A DNA stretch of 64,000 bases from contig NC_037091.1 in assembly GCF_002994745.2 (NCBI RefSeq), positions 26,293,789 to 26,357,788 of the forward strand, given 5' to 3'. This document shows positions 12,370-24,041 of the stretch, one piece after another. The notes beneath the pieces were generated by a model. It was not told the origin of the DNA. It saw only the letters and a list, made by a program, of their open reading frames with translations, and ran no database searches. Origin of the DNA: Rosa chinensis. Lineage: Eukaryota > Streptophyta > Magnoliopsida > Rosales > Rosaceae. Position 1 is the first letter of the stretch. Each line of letters opens with the position of its first letter. The translations under genes were made by a program, and so were the position numbers.

Positions 12370-13089
12370 AGTGTGGAGGAACAAGAGTACCTAGATTTGG
12401 ATTTTCTTTGTTTTTTCTCAAAGTCGTTAAATTTGGTTTTGCTCTTGTGATCATTCCAGAGAGTATTGCAACATCGAAGACACACATGTTTATATCCTTC
12501 TGGAACATCAACCAAATTTGTCTATAGGTCACATAAAGGAGATTTATCAATAACTTTTTACCATTCTTAACTAAATAAGCACAGATAATGAAGCAATTTC
12601 TTACTATTTTGCTAATAACATTTATCGGTAACATATCTCCTCTTTCACATCATGTCCAACAACCTTTCAATGTTAGTAGAATCCTCTGGCCATTGCATAC
12701 AATCTGCCCTAATTTGACTTTAGTTGGGTAGCTCTTTCTCCAACAAGTTGAAAGTTAAAATCAAATATAATGTTGATTTTAACTCCGATATTCCACTCTG
12801 GGATACCTTTATTGTGACATTTAGTAATAAAGTAAGTAGATTGTGCTTTAGCTTCTACCAAAGTTGTAAGAAACATTATATTTCATCATTAAAAAAAATA
12901 TCAAATATGACAACCTTAAAAAATCTACATAACCCTTTCAAAAAAAAAAAATCTATATGGCCAAGTAATACTTGAGGATGAAAGAGGTGATATTGAAGAA
13001 CATGGTGGGGGAAGAAGGCAGTGGAGGTGGAGGCAATAGGGGTACGTGGAGGCACTGAGGGTGAAGGAGGCGGACAACGAGATATATAT

Positions 13090-13198
13090 ATAGGATGACG
13101 TACTGCGATGAGAAACCATTGTTGTTTGAAGAATTAGGTCCACTTGAAGTTAAAAACTTAGACATAGTACGTGGGTTGCCAACCTTCCTTTTCTCCAT
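13090..13198 (-). pseudogene. Possible first exon of the second CACTA gene
   Basis: On the minus strand a short reading MEKRKVGNPRTMSKF followed by a Ser/Asn-rich run resembles the basic, low-complexity start of plant Transposase_24-type proteins. In the pre-inversion orientation it would lie downstream of the DUF4216 region and upstream of the Transposase_24 block at 19300, which is where that gene should begin. The match is short and compositional, so this is tentative. Confidence 0.3.
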
Positions 13199-13439
13199 GA
13201 TCACATACAAGAAGACAAACTCAGTTGAATTTAGTGTTAGGGGGGTACAAACTAAAAAACCAACAAGTTGTGCACATTGCCACAATTATACAAGATAGAA
13301 ATTCAAAACATTCATGGTAAATAAAATAACAAAATTCATGAAAGGCTACTGAGATATTAAGTAGAAACTCAAAGTGATGATACCAATACAATTTTTTCAC
13401 TCCAAACACGAATCATTATCCTTATGATTATATTAGGAA

Positions 13440-14680
13440 GAATACAAAAAGTACACATTTTTAGCCCACTATGAACTGGTCATACATTTCTATTGTAATA
13501 TAGTCTGATTCATCCATTTCAATACCATCCATTAACTCCCTTGAGATACCACTTTCTTCAGAATTGTCGGTTTGCACATGGGAGAAGTCCTTTGACTCCA
13601 TTTTGACAATATTCAGACAACCTTATCCTGAAGGATTTGGAGTGTACCGCACTTGTTGTGCTTAAGATGCCAATATGAATGATTCATGCCCAACTCGATC
13701 AGTTCGATACAACAATCGATTGAAGTTAACTAAACTGAAGTTAAAAGAATCTAATTTTACCCCTGTCATAGGATGTATCTAATCACACTTGAACAACACA
13801 TATTTGATATCAATGGAGTAGGTGATTTTGATAATCTCGGTCAATCTCCCATAGTACGGTAAAAGGTCTACACGTGGATTCATGTCTTTCTTACTACCAA
13901 CACTCATGGTATCTGCTTGTAAAAGCTACACCACTATTTTCAGCATTTTTTTTTGATCGAGTGTTATCAATACTTTTCACACGAAAGAAATACACATTGG
14001 TTGTATATGAATTCACCTTAGTTGCTGAAAAACTAGGAGGATTAGACAAGCAATAATTTCTTCTGATAAAAGACATCACTTATATTTTCCAAAGTCAGAA
14101 TTTGTTGGGAACAAAGAAATTAAAGCAACTCCTTAAAGGAACATCTTATTGAATATAATGTACACAAATACACCTAACAACTCACATGTTCTTTAAACCA
14201 GTTCGCAAACTCATCCAAATGAACACGTTGAACATAATAATTTTCATTTGCATAAGAAATTGTAGTAAGATGTTCTTTGCACAGTAAAAAAAAAAAAATG
14301 CTATGTCATACTTTACAATCCTTAAAGAAGAATCATTATTTTTATGCCGAGCAACTATACAATAAGTTTCTAACCAAAAAGAACATGATTTATAACTAGA
14401 AATAACAAAACATGTTCCTTTTGACCAAAAAAACACATAATCGTATATTAAATTTTTGAAAGAGATGACCAATTATACATACTTGAGAAATGGTGTGACT
14501 GTCTTTGTATGAAACAAGACCCACCGATAAATTTGTGTCCGTGTAAATTCATTGAGTACAAAATTTCCCTTCTTAGGGTCATCACTGTTCTTTCTCCTTA
14601 ACACCTTGTTTGACTTACTCTCCACATCTTTAAGATATTGAGTACATAAATTCTTGCATTCTTCCATCAAATAACCGTTA
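13440..14680 (-). pseudogene. CACTA TNP2 C-terminus and DUF4216 region (inverted)
   Basis: Minus-strand readings begin at 14675 with GYLMEECKNLCTQYLKDVES, continue with the ...YRWVLFHTKTVTPFL block typical of the DUF4218 part of TNP2 proteins, then HLDEFANWFKEHV near 14200. At about 13860-13790 a different frame reads YYGRLTEIIKITYSID and VLFKCD, followed by LTSVNFN and ESFILAS near 13740-13670: this is DUF4216, the usual C-terminal domain. Multiple stops and frameshifts, plus an A-rich tract at about 14286-14300, show decay. It belongs to the transposase at 6146-11428 and was separated from it by the inversion. Confidence 0.82.
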
Positions 14681-16443
14681 TGATAGGAGCATAAAATGCG
14701 ACGTTTATAATGTTTAAGCCTTATATTTTGCTAAGTTATTTCCTTTAACTTGATCAATTTAACTTGGTTAGTGTTTTTATAGATAAAATGGAGTCTCAAA
14801 GTCTAAAAATGACTCAGGAAAGCACAAGTGACGCAGAAATGAATTGAAAATGAAGAAATGGAAGTTCTCCCAGTTTGACTAGGAAAAAGAATCTCAGTTG
14901 GCGTAGGAGTCTGAAGCTGACTTGGACTAGAAGTTCTACTTGAGCAAGGAAACCCAATTCTACTCAGATAAGGAAACCTAGTGTGACAAGGAGTCCCTAT
15001 TGGATAAGGATTACTCGAGAAGGTTCCGGAAGAGTGTAGAAGTATCTCGGGAAAAAAAGTTATATTCAACTAGGAAACTTGATTGCATATGGAGTTCTAC
15101 TTGCACTAGGAGACCTGTGGAGGCTAGGAGACATCTTGGAACATTCAAGAAGCATCAAAAAGTGGCGTGAGAATCATGTGCAAAACATATGCCGTGCAAA
15201 TACCAAGAAGACACGGTTTTGGAATCAAGAAGAAGAATGGATTTTGGATTTGGAAAGGATTTGGTTTTGCTGTGATTTTCTAGAGTCTTCTACATTATTC
15301 TTGACGTCAATACTTCTACAAAGGCAAAGAGGACACGGATTAGAGATGGTGATGCGTTCTCAATGATGTGGAATTATTTTATTGGTCAAGGGATGTGTCA
15401 ACCAATCAGAAAATTAGAAGGAAAGCCCGAATCAACACAAACTAGGAGAATTCAATTGGGAACGGATTGGGATAAGCTTTGGACGTCCTCCTATATATAC
15501 TCTATGTATTTGACGTTCCAATGTTACATTCTTTCTCCACAATTTCAGTTTCTCACTTGTTCTCTCTAGTTTTCAGGTTTTTCACAATCTTCAAGGAGCT
15601 TTGCCTTGACCATCCATCTTCCTTGCCGTGATCATCACTTGTGCACCACCTTGGAGCTGCTTTGGATCTTTGGGACATGATCTGTTCATACCACCTCTTC
15701 CATGTATTTTTCACTGTTTAGTCTTTTTGTAGTTAGAAAATCTGCTTTGGAATTTCTGTTGTGTAAACTGAAACTATGAGTTGACAATATTTTTTGATTC
15801 AATTTTGATGTTCTTTTCAATGTTTGATGTGTTTATGTGTTCTTGATCTTTGTTAGTTGCTAAAAATATGGAATAATAATATGATTTTATGTGAAACGCA
15901 TGTTAACTATTCTCTTGGTTCGAAACATAAGAACACTTGCATGTAACTAGTAATTAGGTTTTATGCTTTGTAAACCCTAATTTGAATAAGTAGTCAAGGC
16001 TTGCTTTGAGTCGAAATAAGATTATGCATGTAATGAATTGACTCGCTTTGAGTGCTTTGATTTGCATGTTTATCAACTCTTTCTTGAACTTAATTATTCG
16101 AAAATTGATTTTTAACGCAGTTGCTTTGATTGTGTGATGCATGTTTTCAAAATAAATTGTCTTAGTGCTTTGTTAATTCGATTGACTGAAGAAAGAAAGT
16201 TAAAAGGGGACATTGGTTGCTTTGATCGTGTTTCTTAGTTGATAGTTTTCCATGGTAACTAATAAAGATTATGGGATGCATGAATGAATTGATCTTGAAT
16301 TGTTCTTGATGAATTGTTTTCCAAAGATTCTTCTTTTTCCACCTATGTAAATAAAAACATTTTCAATTACTTTATTATTTCTGAAAATTTACGAATTTGA
16401 TCTTAAACCCCCCCGTTCTTGCATTTAAGTGTTTGTACATATG
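14681..16443 (+). mobile_element. 5' portion of the Athila/Tat-like LTR (right side of inversion)
   Basis: Starts TGATAGGAGCATAAAATGCG, the same 5' terminus as the young element's LTRs at 38879 and 43795 (TGATAGGAGCATTTTAATGC). It runs through the segment that completes the LTR fragment at 11429-12369. The part 15996-16443 duplicates, in inverse orientation, 11935-12369. It ends abruptly at about 16443 within ...GTACATATG, without an LTR end. Short ORFs such as those at 15079-15569 are LTR sequence, not genes. Confidence 0.8.
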
Positions 16444-16518
16444 ATACGTGCAAAAGCATGATGATTTTAACATGATGATTTTATAGATGATTCTAACATG
16501 ATGATTTTATAGATGACA
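16444..16518. repeat. Short ATGATGATTTTA tandem array
   Basis: Between the inversion endpoint and the next solo LTR, a unit of about 26-28 bp containing CATGATGATTTTATAGATGA is repeated two to three times with small changes. It marks the right-hand junction of the inversion. Confidence 0.6.
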
Positions 16519-19020
16519 TGATACGTACAAAAGTATTTACCAATTTAAACCCTGAAAAGAATCATCATTAGTATACAGCAAGAATGATATCGTTCTAAAC
16601 CAGGGATTGAGGGTGCTAACATGTGAGACGAAATTAAAGAACAAGAATATACAATTCACACCAAAATATAAGTATATATAAGCATGCATGTCAAAATTTA
16701 CAAGTGAATTCAAGTTAAAATTAGATTAGAAATCCTACTTCTACTAGAATACATTTTACAAGTCATAGTCAAATTAGAAATCCATATACAACAAAGAGTC
16801 CTAATCATATATACAAACTAGAAAACCAAATCCAATTAGAAAATAAATTTTACTAACACGAATTAGAAATACAAATACAAATACAACACACACAAACAAC
16901 AAATCCTAATTAAACTCTAACTACACAAATCCTAAAATACTATTCATGAAAACACTATTCACAAAATTAAAATATATTTTCAGATTATTAACATGATTAT
17001 TTACTGTTTCATGCTACCTAAAAACCTAAAACCGATTTTACTTATTTACATATATACATGAACATCAAGAAACAAGAACAAGGGGGGTTTTAATGATTTA
17101 ATTCGAAATTTTCAGAAAACAAATAAAAGAATAAAATTGTTTTATTTACAAAGGTGGGAAGAGAAGAATTTTTGGAAAACAATTCAAGATCAATCCATTC
17201 ATGCAATCTTTTATCTTATTAGTTACCATGGAACGTTATCAACCAAGAAACAAAGATCAAAGCAACCAATGTCTCTTATTTTACTTCCCTTTACACAATT
17301 GATCAAGCAACGTACTCAAACAATATATTTCAAAAACAAGTATCACACAATCAACACAATTTGTAATCTCATGCATTCGAATCATTAAGAACAAGTGAAA
17401 GTTTAGTCAATAAACATGCAAATCCAAGTACTCAATGCAAGTCAATTCATCACATGCATAATCTGATTTTGACCTTTGTCCAAAGCCTTTACTACTTAAG
17501 TGAATTAGGGCTACAACTCATAAACCTAATTACTAGCTCCAATTACATGCAATCATCCTAAGTTTGCAACCAAAGAACAAGAACACATAAAAGTTTTCTA
17601 TAAAACAAAATCAGATTATCAATCCATATATTCGGCAACTAATAAGAATTAAAGACACATAAATGAATCAAACATTGAAAAGAACATCAAAATCGAATCC
17701 AAAAATCAAATTACATACTCATGGTTTCGGTTTTACACAAAATAAAATCAAAACAGAAATTCTATCTACAAGAACATTAAATTGTGAAGAAAACATATGG
17801 AAGGTGGTATGAACAACCCTTAGTCACGTCCCAAAGATCCAACGCAGCTCCAAGGTGGTGGCACAAGGTGGAATTCACGGCAAAGATGGAGGATGGCAAG
17901 GCTAGGAACTTGAAGATGCGAAAACTTGAAACTCAAGAGCACAAGTGAGAAATCGAAATTGTGGAGAAAATTGTTAACCCTGAAATTTCAAATACACTAG
18001 GTATATATAGGAGGATGTCCCAAGGCTCTCCCAATTCGTTTCTACTTGACTTCTCCAAGTTCTTGTTGATTTATGACTTCTTTGATACAAAACAGATTTC
18101 AGGCTGAATTGACCTCAGTGGACTAAAACGACAATAACTTCCTCTAGAAAATAGATATCGAAGAACCATAAAAAGTTTTGGAAACTAGACATCCGTAGCT
18201 TCCCAACCATATAAAGATTATAATTTTCTGAGCTCTAAGCTATTTTTGAAACTCCATTGAAGTTCACTGATTTGCACAGGCAGATTTCCGAATCTGTAAT
18301 GGATTTGACTTTAAAGCATAACTTGTGTCCAAGTAGGTTTTCATTTGCCATCACATGCCTCTCACATGTCTTTCACGCTTTTCTGAAGTAGAAAAGTCAA
18401 GAAACTTCAAGAACCTTCTAGAATATCACGGAAATTCTCAATCCTTTTCCACTTCGAACTCCAACTCCATGTTACTCTCAAAACCGAATCCAAAGTGTAC
18501 TCCTCTTCCATGTGCACAGCATATGATCCTTCTTGAGTCTTCTAGACAGTTCTTAGACGTTCCATGGGCTTCTCCTAGCTTCCACAGGTCTCCTAGTATA
18601 AGTAGAACTACATATGCAAGTAGGTTTCCTAGTTGAATACGAACTTCTTTTCTGCGATTCTTCCACACTATTCCGAAACCTTCTTGAGTAATCCTTATCC
18701 AACATGGACTCCTTGTCATACTAGGATTCTTTATCTGAGTAGAATTGGGTTTCCTTGTCCAAGTAGAACTCCTAGTCCAAGTCAGCTTCAAACTCCTACT
18801 TTAACTGGGATTCCTTTTCCTAGTCAAACTGCGAGAGCTTCCATTTCTTCATTTCTTTCTATTTCTGCGCCACTTGTGCCTTCCTTAGCCATTTTTGGAC
18901 TTTGAGACTCCATTTTCACCTGTAAAACACTAACTAAGTTAAATTGATCAAGTTAAAGGAAATAACTTAGCAAAATATAGGGTTTAAACATTATAAACGT
19001 CGCATTTTATGCTTCTATCA
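16519..19020 (-). mobile_element. Solo LTR (minus), 2.5 kb, with perfect 5-bp TSD
   Basis: On the minus strand it starts TGATAGAAGCATAAAATGCG at 19020 and ends ...ACGTATCA at 16519, the termini of the same LTR family as 14681 and 38879. It is bounded by TGACA at 16514-16518 and TGACA at 19021-19025. There is no internal region, primer site or coding domain, so it is a solo LTR left by recombination. Sequence at 18400-18900 aligns in reverse with 14790-15250 of the neighbouring LTR, confirming family identity. ORFs inside (for example around 18355-18905) are shadows. Confidence 0.9.
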
Positions 19021-19299
19021 TGACACCACACAAAATTCTATCAATCGGGAGCAGCATGGACTAGTTCATAGTACTGATCGAAAATATTTCACGCAAATAC
19101 ATTATGAGGTATTGTTTTTAACATTACTAGTCAGAAATGCATAGAGGCATACCAGTTTTTATTGATAGATTAAAAAAGGTTTAATTATTGTGCAATGTTT
19201 GCATCCACATTGTTTTAAATTCTAGTAACATTTAATACTATCTATTTTAAGTTACTGTAAGATCTGTTAGTAATATATATAAAGAGATTTATTGTTTTG
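19021..19299. other. CACTA internal non-coding sequence
   Basis: No coding motif is seen. By position it is intron or intergenic sequence between the two CACTA genes, continuous with the segment left of the solo LTR. Confidence 0.4.
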
Positions 19300-20560
19300 T
19301 ACTTGACAGACCGAACAAAGTGGAAGAGAAACCAATAAGATGAGTATGTGGGAAAAAACACGCAACCGATCAAATGCAGAAGTTGCTCAAATCATTGTAT
19401 ATTTTAGTTTCTTATTTATCTTATATTAAAAATTTTTGTTATTTTTTCCAAGCTAATTGATCTATACTACATGTAGGAGGAATATAACAAGAAACTCTTA
19501 TTGGAACCTGAGAACCAGCGAGACCTTATGGTTGTAAAAGATCGAATATTGTATGAATTGATTCGGGAAGATGGTCACGGTTATTATCGTACCTATGGTT
19601 CTGGCATGCCTCGCAGTTTGGTATAATCCACAAGAACAAATGTCTTCTCATAACACCAATGACCTTATACAGAAAATAACTGAAGAGGTAACAGAGAAAG
19701 TGAAAGAGACTTTCGCAAAAAAGATGCAGACCCAGTTTGATATGCTTCAAGCTCAGATTAACTTTTTGGAGAGCAAAGCACAAATTCATATGCACAGGTT
19801 GGTACACAAATCCATAATAGTAGTTTCCACATATGACCATTTTTATCTTCGACAAATTTGTTTGTTCAGTAACAAAAAACAATCATGCAGTAGTTCTTTA
19901 AAATGTAGAGCAGTAGAAAAGTTTATATTTAGTAGCTAATTCATATCAGTACTAGGATAAAATGTCAGATTTTGAATTTAAACTACTGTGACTAAATTCT
20001 ATCTGTTTATATTTTATCTTACTATGAATACGGTTTGATATTTGTATACTTGTGTATTATGCAATAGGTTCCGGATACAACTAGTGGCTATGAAATTAGG
20101 AGGGAGTCCATAGGAGACGGAGCTCATCCAAATTCAACTAGTCATCAAGAAATTGAGCATGCTCCTATAGTAACATCTCAACATCCTCATCATCGTTATT
20201 TACCAGTATATATATTTCCTAACCATAAGAATGCACACACATATCCCAATTTGAGTACTAAGTTAGCCACAATGATACATTCAACATTTATCATCATGTG
20301 TATCAATGTTATAACCATGATATTATATATTCTGTTAGCAGGTTTTTTAATTTTTGGAATTAATATTATCAACTTGTCTAATCAGCATTCATCATTACTT
20401 GATTATGGTTTCATCTATCTTAGGTTTAAACTTGTGAAACTAATATTTAATGACATGCATGTTTCATGACATATGACTTAAATTTTTATGTTTTCATTTT
20501 GTAGGATGTTCCAGCAAAAAAGACAAGTGGGAAGAGCCTACTTAGCAAGCCCTATAGTTA
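19300..20560 (+). pseudogene. Second CACTA gene, Transposase_24-like
   Basis: Exon-like blocks read MWEKTRNRSNAEVAQII (about 19339-19397), then after an intron-like gap EEYNKKLLLEPENQR and YGSGMPRSLV (19477-19623). A coiled-coil-like stretch rich in Glu/Lys follows (KITEEVTEKVKETFAKKMQ, 19672-19730). This order is typical of the plant Ptta/En/Spm Transposase_24 family that accompanies TNP2 in CACTA elements. A stop follows MPRSLV and later frames are broken. The last readable part is about 20070-20230. Its function in transposition (subterminal DNA binding, as for TnpA) is inferred from the family. Confidence 0.7.
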
Positions 20561-20841
20561 ATTATGAATAGTGTTGTGGACTTGTGGTCAAGGATGCGAA
20601 AGAACAAATTTAAGTTTGGGACCGTTTCTTTCGATTATCTAGTATTGTAGATTCTTATAATTATGAAAGACTAATTGGTTTGGTTAATTTCAATCTATAC
20701 TTGGTAATGAAATATAACTTGGCACTTGTCAGTTATGACTTGTGAGGTAGTAATGAAATGAATGGATTATTGTCGTGCTTTATATTGTTTTATTATATCC
20801 TTCTAATTAAGTGTGTAAAATGACAGCAAAAATTTAGTTTG

Positions 20842-21055
20842 TGTTAAAGGAAAAACACATTGTGTGCCTTCGTCAAAACGATTGACGGAGAGGGAATCAA
20901 GGAATCAGTGATTACCATCAATCAGCGCAATTACGGATCAATCAGTATTTAGTATCATTAATGTAATCGATGTTTCCGTTGTAATTCTATCCCTATATAA
21001 AGGGACTATGAAATGAAATGAGGAGACCAATTCCAATTGTCATTTTACTTTAACA
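20842..21055 (+). repeat. 5' LTR of copia element 1
   Basis: Starts TGTTAAAGG directly after the target duplication and ends ACTTTAACA. A TATA-type box (CCCTATATAAAGGG, about 20990-21003) lies in it and probably sets transcription start. The element's primer site follows at once (CGTTATCAGCACG). Compared with the 3' end, sequence matching 27430-27603 is absent here, so either the LTR begins at this point or the 5' copy has lost its first part. Confidence 0.8.
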
Positions 21056-22633
21056 CGTTATCAGCACGCTCAGAGCAAATAGCCAAAGAAAAAAAACCTA
21101 GTTTTCTAGTTTCTTTCCATCGAAAAACAAAACAAAACAAAACCCTAGAAGAAAAAAAAACTTTTTCTTCTTTTCTGCCGCCACCACTGATTCCAAAAAA
21201 AAAAAAAAAATCCGTGCCAGCAGCCTCCACCCTCGGCTCTCCCTCAGCGCGCACAGCCCACCTCACCAAGCCTCCTCCCTAAGCGCGCATCTTCGTCTGG
21301 CCTCGCAGGCCAGTTTGTGCTCATCTGCCTGTCGGTTTTTCCAAGCGGCGCCGTCCTTCCCAGACCCAGATCAGATTCGTCATTGTTCATCAGCCTAGCC
21401 TACATTACTGATCCCTGCAACACTGATTCCAGCAGCCCCACAGCCGGCCTCATCCAGATCCTTCTTCCCGTCAAGCCAGACCTCCATATCCTTCTTCCGG
21501 CCTCCTCCTTTCCAGCCCACTTGCTGCGCAGATCACAGCCCCAGCCCCGCGCGTCTCCGTGTGTCCTTCAGTAGCCCAACCCAGTCCAGCATCCTCGCAG
21601 CCTTAGTCTTGTGCTCGACCTCCCACCTGCGGCGTCCGGCTCCGGCCTTGAAGAAGGACAGAAACCCAGAACGAAGAAGACACGAGAAAAAGAAGAAGAG
21701 AAAAAAAAAAGTGAGTCGGCCCAAAGAAAAGGTCCGGCCCAGGGAAAAAACAATTTCTCAATTGTCAAAAAAAAAAATGAAAAAAAAAAGGCCTGCAGCC
21801 CAAAGAAAAAAAAGAGAAAAGCAAAGAAAAAAAAAACAAGGCCTCCAGGCCCACTGCTGAAAAGAGAAAGGGAGAAACCTTAGGCACAAAAACATCGCTA
21901 CGAACGCATGCATCAACACGCGCGTGCGCTAAGATAGTTTTGTTTTCTTGAAATCAAGTATGTTTTCTTTATTTTATGATTTTAACCAAGCATGTGAATT
22001 TTATTTTTTTGTTTTCTATTTTTCAGCATGCTTTATACTTTATTGTTTATGCGTTTATTTTGTTATTAAGCATGTTTAGTTAGATAATTTTGATCATTTT
22101 ACGCATGCCTTATTATTGATGTTTTATATGATTATATTTAAGCATGATTTATAATTATGTTTAAGCATGCTCTATATTTTATTACTTATGTTTTTATTAT
22201 GAAATTTTGAGCATGTTTTTATTTTATTTACGCTTATATAAATTATGTCTACGCATGTTTTGTATTATGCTATTGTTTACATTTTATTTTATGCATGATC
22301 TATTCTTGCTATTATTATGTGTAGTATATAATTTGTTGTATATTTATGAAATTTGAGCATGCCATGTAGTTTATTTTCTTATATATGCTATATTTAAATG
22401 TGTTATGCTTATTTTTAGAATGCAACATATATAATCCGCTTTGCCATGATAATGAAAATTCATGAGCATTATACATACATACTTACCGTGATAATGCATT
22501 TTCACATAGCATCGGAAAAAAATGTGACCATTACGAATCTTGGTCTTGAAATCTAATTGATACGTTTGGAAAATAATTCACGTGGATGTCTTTATGACTG
22601 CTTAATGTATTTCTTCTCTCTTGTTTTATGTAG
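21056..22633 (+). other. Leader of copia element 1
   Basis: A 1.6-kb untranslated leader. 21100-21880 is C-rich then very A-rich, with frames open only through low complexity (Pro/Ser- or Lys-rich), so the ORFs there are not genes. 21950-22450 is AT-rich and carries at least ten GCATG motifs. The first gag ATG is at 22634. Confidence 0.65.
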
Positions 22634-23608
22634 ATGGCTGATCCAACTCGACCTGAGTTTGACATTTTGGACTCATAAGGACTTGAGTACCATCGTTGGG
22701 TTTCCGATATGGAAACTGCCTTTGTGGCAAAAGACTACACTACCACCATTACTGACCCCAAAGATGATAAACTATCTAATAAGGTGAAAGCAGATGCTTT
22801 AATGTTTCTGAGGCGACATATTGATCCTAGCTTACGCTGGGAATACCTTCAGTTGAAGACACCCAAAGAATTGTGGGATGCCCTTAAGGGACGTTTTGAG
22901 AACATTCATGACCCTTTACTCCCAGAACTGGCTATTCAGTGGAATGGAATCCACTTGCTTGACTATAAATAGGTCAATGACTTCAATAAGGACATGTTGT
23001 GCTTAATGGCACGTCTCAATTTCTGTGGAAGGGAAATCACAGAAGATGATATGATTTACAAGACTCTTACCACCTTTCCTACTTCAGCGTTTATACTAGC
23101 GAACCAGTATAAGTTGGAGTATGACAACAAAAGAATCACAACCTTTAATAAGTTGATAAGCCTACTGCAAGTGGCTGAGAGACATAATGAGATTCTCTTG
23201 AATAACAATGCCAGGCCCACTAGGACAAAGAAAATTCTCGAGGCTAATTATGGAAAAATGAAAGGTGAAAAGAACTCCAATGCAAAGGGGTTTAGACGTG
23301 CTGATCCCTACCCACGTGGCAACCATGCACCACGTTGAAAGGGACATGGGGATCATGGAAACAAGATGCAAAAGGAAAGAGTTGACAATGAACCATGCTA
23401 TAGGTGTGGATTCATTGGGCATTGGTACAAGAACTGCCAAGCAAACAATAGAGTAGCAGCCAATTACAAGAGGTATAGAGAGTCTAAAGAACAAGAGGCT
23501 CACTATATGGAAGAAGGAGGTCATGACTTAGACGTCAACCTTACAATTGCAGACTTCAATGGCAAAGAGGAACTTGCTAAGTCAATGGATGCTCTCAATC
23601 TTGATTGA
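22634..23608 (+). pseudogene. gag of copia element 1
   Basis: The reading starts MADPTRPEFDILDS, then a stop, and continues through several frames: YHRWVSDMETAF, LRRHIDPSLRWEYL, LWDALKGRFENIHD, ISLLQVAERHNEIL. It ends with a CCHC zinc knuckle CYRCGFIGHWYKNC at about 23396-23437 and a last stop after DALNLD. This is the UBN2-type gag of plant Ty1-copia elements, which forms the particle and binds RNA. Two in-frame stops (about 22676 and 22970) and another after NHAPR make it non-functional. Its residues align with the gag at 60002-61040. Confidence 0.88.
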
Positions 23609-24041
23609 TTTGCTTTATTTATTTTCCAAAAATAGTTGTGAAGGCATAATGCCTCATTTTTAATTAGACTATTACTTGGTCTTAAAGTTTATTTCAATAA
23701 TGGTTTGATGAATTAGAACAAGACCTCGATTTGATTATCGTTGGCTCATTAATAAATTTTGAATTTTATTCTCAAGCACTGAATTTATTCAAATTTATTT
23801 ACTACACATATTTACATGGTTCGAAATTGCAATATAAAGATGTAAAGCAATACATCTAGAGAAAAAAATTATTATTAGAATGGAAAGATTATCATTCTAC
23901 TAAAAGAGCTAATCGAACCTTGTTTAGTTTCAAAGATATAGTGCCAACGGTTATCATGTAAAAACACACTGTGAGAATGGAACTGAATACATTTATATTA
24001 CCTCTAATGAATGTGGAAGGAAACCCATTTTAGAGAAACTT
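23609..24041 (+). other. gag-pol spacer with protease deletion, copia element 1
   Basis: Between gag and the pre-integrase block is AT-rich, stop-rich sequence that resembles the spacer at 61041-61472 of the second copia element. The protease region present there (LADSATTHT) is missing here; sequence resumes at FSFKDI just before the GAG-pre-integrase domain. The element therefore lost its protease by deletion. Confidence 0.65.

Larger units (their letters stand above)
12370..15995. other. Inverted segment with inverted duplications at both ends
   Basis: This segment carries the C-terminal CACTA exons on the minus strand although the N-terminal exons are on the plus strand, and it carries the 5' half of an LTR on the plus strand whose 3' half is on the minus strand to the left. 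Turning it around repairs both: the LTR becomes continuous and TNP2 reads ...ALIAK-GYLMEECKNLC. The flanks 11935-12369 and 15996-16443 are an inverted duplication of about 440 bp (roughly 95% alike by eye). The inversion therefore arose either by recombination between inverted LTR pieces or by repair of staggered breaks. Confidence 0.8.

Noticed and set aside
14803..18905. Several ORFs of 60-117 codons with similar Pro/Ser-rich proteins on both strands
   Set aside because: They are the same stretch of two inverted LTR copies read in various frames, so similarity reflects the LTR, not a gene family.
19021..19299. Target duplication TGACA read as part of a longer repeat
   Set aside because: Only the 5-bp match at 16514 and 19021 is shared; extended similarity is absent, as expected for a solo LTR insertion.
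21037..21883. Overlapping ORFs of 66-99 codons on both strands
   Set aside because: They come from C-rich and A-rich low-complexity sequence in the copia leader; no domain, no codon preference, and the copia element structure explains the region.
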